Part shown: positions 6,025 to 7,110 of the stretch, piece by piece | How positions within the stretch are numbered: position 1 is the stretch's first letter | Layout: every line of letters begins with the position of its first letter | Source of the DNA: Coprothermobacterota bacterium | GTDB lineage: Bacteria > Caldisericota > JANLFM01 | Length of the DNA: 7,110 nt | Reading direction: 5' to 3' | NCBI GenBank assembly: GCA_026389415.1 | Contig: JAPLHX010000285.1 | Span: forward strand, 1-7,110 | Program-made: the position numbers and the translations under genes | The notes under the pieces: model-generated | Database searches by the model: none | Told to the model about the DNA's origin: nothing | What the model saw: the letters and a program-made list of their open reading frames with translations, nothing else

Positions 6025-7019
6025 TGGAACTCAATGCAGACGCCAATGCAGAGCTGCTGATCCAAGTCATCGATTTGGTGAAACACTTTCCCATCATCCG
6101 CGGTATCATTGGCCGCAAGGTGGGCGCCGTGAAAGCGGTAGACGGGATCTCGTTTGAGATTCCGCGCGGCCGCACCCTCGGTCTGGTGGGAGAATCCGGT
6201 TCGGGAAAAACCACCGTGGGCCGGACCATCCTGCGCTTGATGGAACCCACCAAGGGTCAAGCGCTGTTTGAGGGGAAGGATGTCTTTAAAATGCGTCCCT
6301 CCGAACTGCGTTTATTGCGGCGGGACATGCAGATCATCTTCCAGGATCCCTTCGGTTCGCTAAACCCGCGTTTCCCGGTGGGAGACATCATTGGGGAGCC
6401 GCTACTGGTGCATGGTTTGGGCAACCGCAAAGAGAGGCAAAATCGAGTCAGCGAGTTGATGGAAGTGGTCGGTTTGCGGCCGGAATACTTGAGACGCTAT
6501 CCGCACGAATTCTCCGGCGGCCAACGACAGCGAATCGGTATTGCCCGCGCATTAGCCATGAACCCGAAGTTCATTGTGGCGGATGAACCCGTTTCCGCGC
6601 TTGACGTTTCCATTCAATCACAGGTGATCAACTTGCTGGAGGAATTGCAGGAAAAGTTCAATCTAACGTATCTTTTCATCGCCCATGACCTGGCCGTTGT
6701 ACGGCACGTTTCGGACCGGGTGGCTGTGATGTATCTGGGCAAAATGATGGAAACTGCCGACAACAAGGATCTATTCAGCAATCCGCTCCATCCCTACACC
6801 CAAGCCTTACTTTCCGCGGTGCCGGTTCCCGATCCCGATGTCAAGAAGCAAAGGATCATCCTGCAGGGCGATATCCCTTCCCCAATCAATCCGCCCAAAG
6901 GATGTGTCTTCCATACCCGCTGCCGGTATCGTTTTGAACCGTGTGACAAGGAGAAACCGGAAGGAATCGATGTGGGGAGCAACCATCGGGTCTGGTGCTA
7001 CTTGGTCGCCAAACAGTGA
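6024..7019 (+). CDS. dppF: ABC transporter ATP-binding protein, DppF/OppF type
   Basis: This is the second ATPase, also 331 residues. Motifs in order: Walker A GESGSGKT at 56-63; Q-loop Q107 in IIFQDPFGSLNPR; signature FSGGQRQR at 163-170; Walker B FIVADE at 183-188 followed by SALD; switch His221 in IAHDLAVV. All are canonical. The N-terminal region has the OppF-type insert before Walker A (HFPIIRGIIGRKVGAVKAVDG). Four C-terminal cysteines at 294, 300, 307 and 325 repeat exactly the C-x5-C-x6-C-x17-C spacing of the partner. ATG 6024 shares its A with the preceding TAA stop (TAATG), and GGGAGGAG at 6009-6016 lies seven bases upstream, so the ATPases are translationally coupled and probably act as a heterodimer. 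Confidence 0.95.
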   Translation: MELNADANAELLIQVIDLVKHFPIIRGIIGRKVGAVKAVDGISFEIPRGRTLGLVGESGSGKTTVGRTILRLMEPTKGQALFEGKDVFKMRPSELRLLRRDMQIIFQDPFGSLNPRFPVGDIIGEPLLVHGLGNRKERQNRVSELMEVVGLRPEYLRRYPHEFSGGQRQRIGIARALAMNPKFIVADEPVSALDVSIQSQVINLLEELQEKFNLTYLFIAHDLAVVRHVSDRVAVMYLGKMMETADNKDLFSNPLHPYTQALLSAVPVPDPDVKKQRIILQGDIPSPINPPKGCVFHTRCRYRFEPCDKEKPEGIDVGSNHRVWCYLVAKQ

Positions 7020-7110
7020 AATTGACTCCTCTGGATATCGCCCTGCGCGATTTTGGTCTGGCATTGCGGGGCTATCACATAGGAGAAGTGGACGAATTCC
7101 TGGCCAATGT
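7016..7110 (+). CDS. divIVA: DivIVA-domain protein, N-terminal part (cut by window end)
   Basis: The first 31 codons are present: LTPLDIALRDFGLALRGY, then EVDEFL. This matches the conserved N-terminal lipid-binding segment of DivIVA/Wag31/GpsB-type proteins, which bind curved membrane at poles and septa and recruit division or wall-synthesis partners. The expected coiled coil would lie beyond the window. The start is read as GTG 7016, which overlaps the dppF stop by four bases (GTGA). No clear SD is seen upstream, so expression probably relies on reinitiation after dppF. TTG 7022 is a less likely start. DivIVA proper, a GpsB-like protein and another DivIVA-domain protein cannot be told apart from this fragment. 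Confidence 0.85.
   Translation, partial: MKLTPLDIALRDFGLALRGYHIGEVDEFLAN

Noticed and set aside
1..7110. CRISPR arrays, tRNA or rRNA genes, insertion sequences, attachment sites
   Set aside because: No regularly spaced repeats, cloverleaf-like segments, transposase motifs or terminal inverted repeats were seen; nearly all of the window is coding sequence.

Overview
This window looks like chromosomal DNA from a Gram-positive-type (Bacillota-like) anaerobe or thermophile. The pointers are strong purine-rich Shine-Dalgarno (SD) sites before most genes, an ECF sigma/zinc-finger anti-sigma pair, S-layer homology (SLH) domains, and the start of a DivIVA gene. The genes are fairly GC-rich with G/C-rich third codon positions, which explains the many long open frames on the opposite strand. 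A clade such as the Limnochordia or other SLH-bearing Bacillota would fit, but this is inference; nothing here fixes the species. All supported genes are on the + strand.

Layout. (1) 1-616: the 3' end of an ECF-type sigma factor (region 4) overlaps by 11 bases a short membrane anti-sigma factor with a zinc-binding H-x3-C-x2-C motif. (2) 617-722: a 106-base gap with a full-length SD-like sequence that has no well-spaced start codon, a candidate promoter, an imperfect direct repeat around its -10 element, and a normal ribosome binding site. (3) 723-2969: a 748-residue secreted protein that fuses three SLH repeats (the third degenerate) to a family 5 solute-binding domain. (4) 2970-3053: an 84-base gap with an 11-bp perfect hairpin lacking a T-tract. 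(5) 3054-7019: two inner-membrane permeases (DppB/OppB and DppC/OppC type) and two ATPases (DppD/OppD and DppF/OppF type), closely spaced and ending in a TAATG overlap. (6) 7016-7110: the first 31 codons of a DivIVA-domain protein, overlapping the last ATPase gene by four bases and cut by the window end.

How it works together. The five transporter genes form one complete peptide/nickel/opine-type ABC importer. The binding protein captures substrate outside the cell, the two permeases form the channel, and the two ATPases drive uptake. The unusual part is the binding protein: it has no lipobox, so it is probably not a lipoprotein, and it instead carries SLH repeats that would hold it to cell-wall polymer. 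The substrate (di- or oligopeptide, metal complex or oligosaccharide) cannot be told from sequence alone. The hairpin after the binding-protein gene may help set a high binding-protein to permease ratio. The sigma/anti-sigma pair upstream is a candidate regulator of the envelope genes, but no matching promoter motif was found. The rest of the operon is ordinary. I see no mobile element, CRISPR array, tRNA, rRNA or clearly new defence system.
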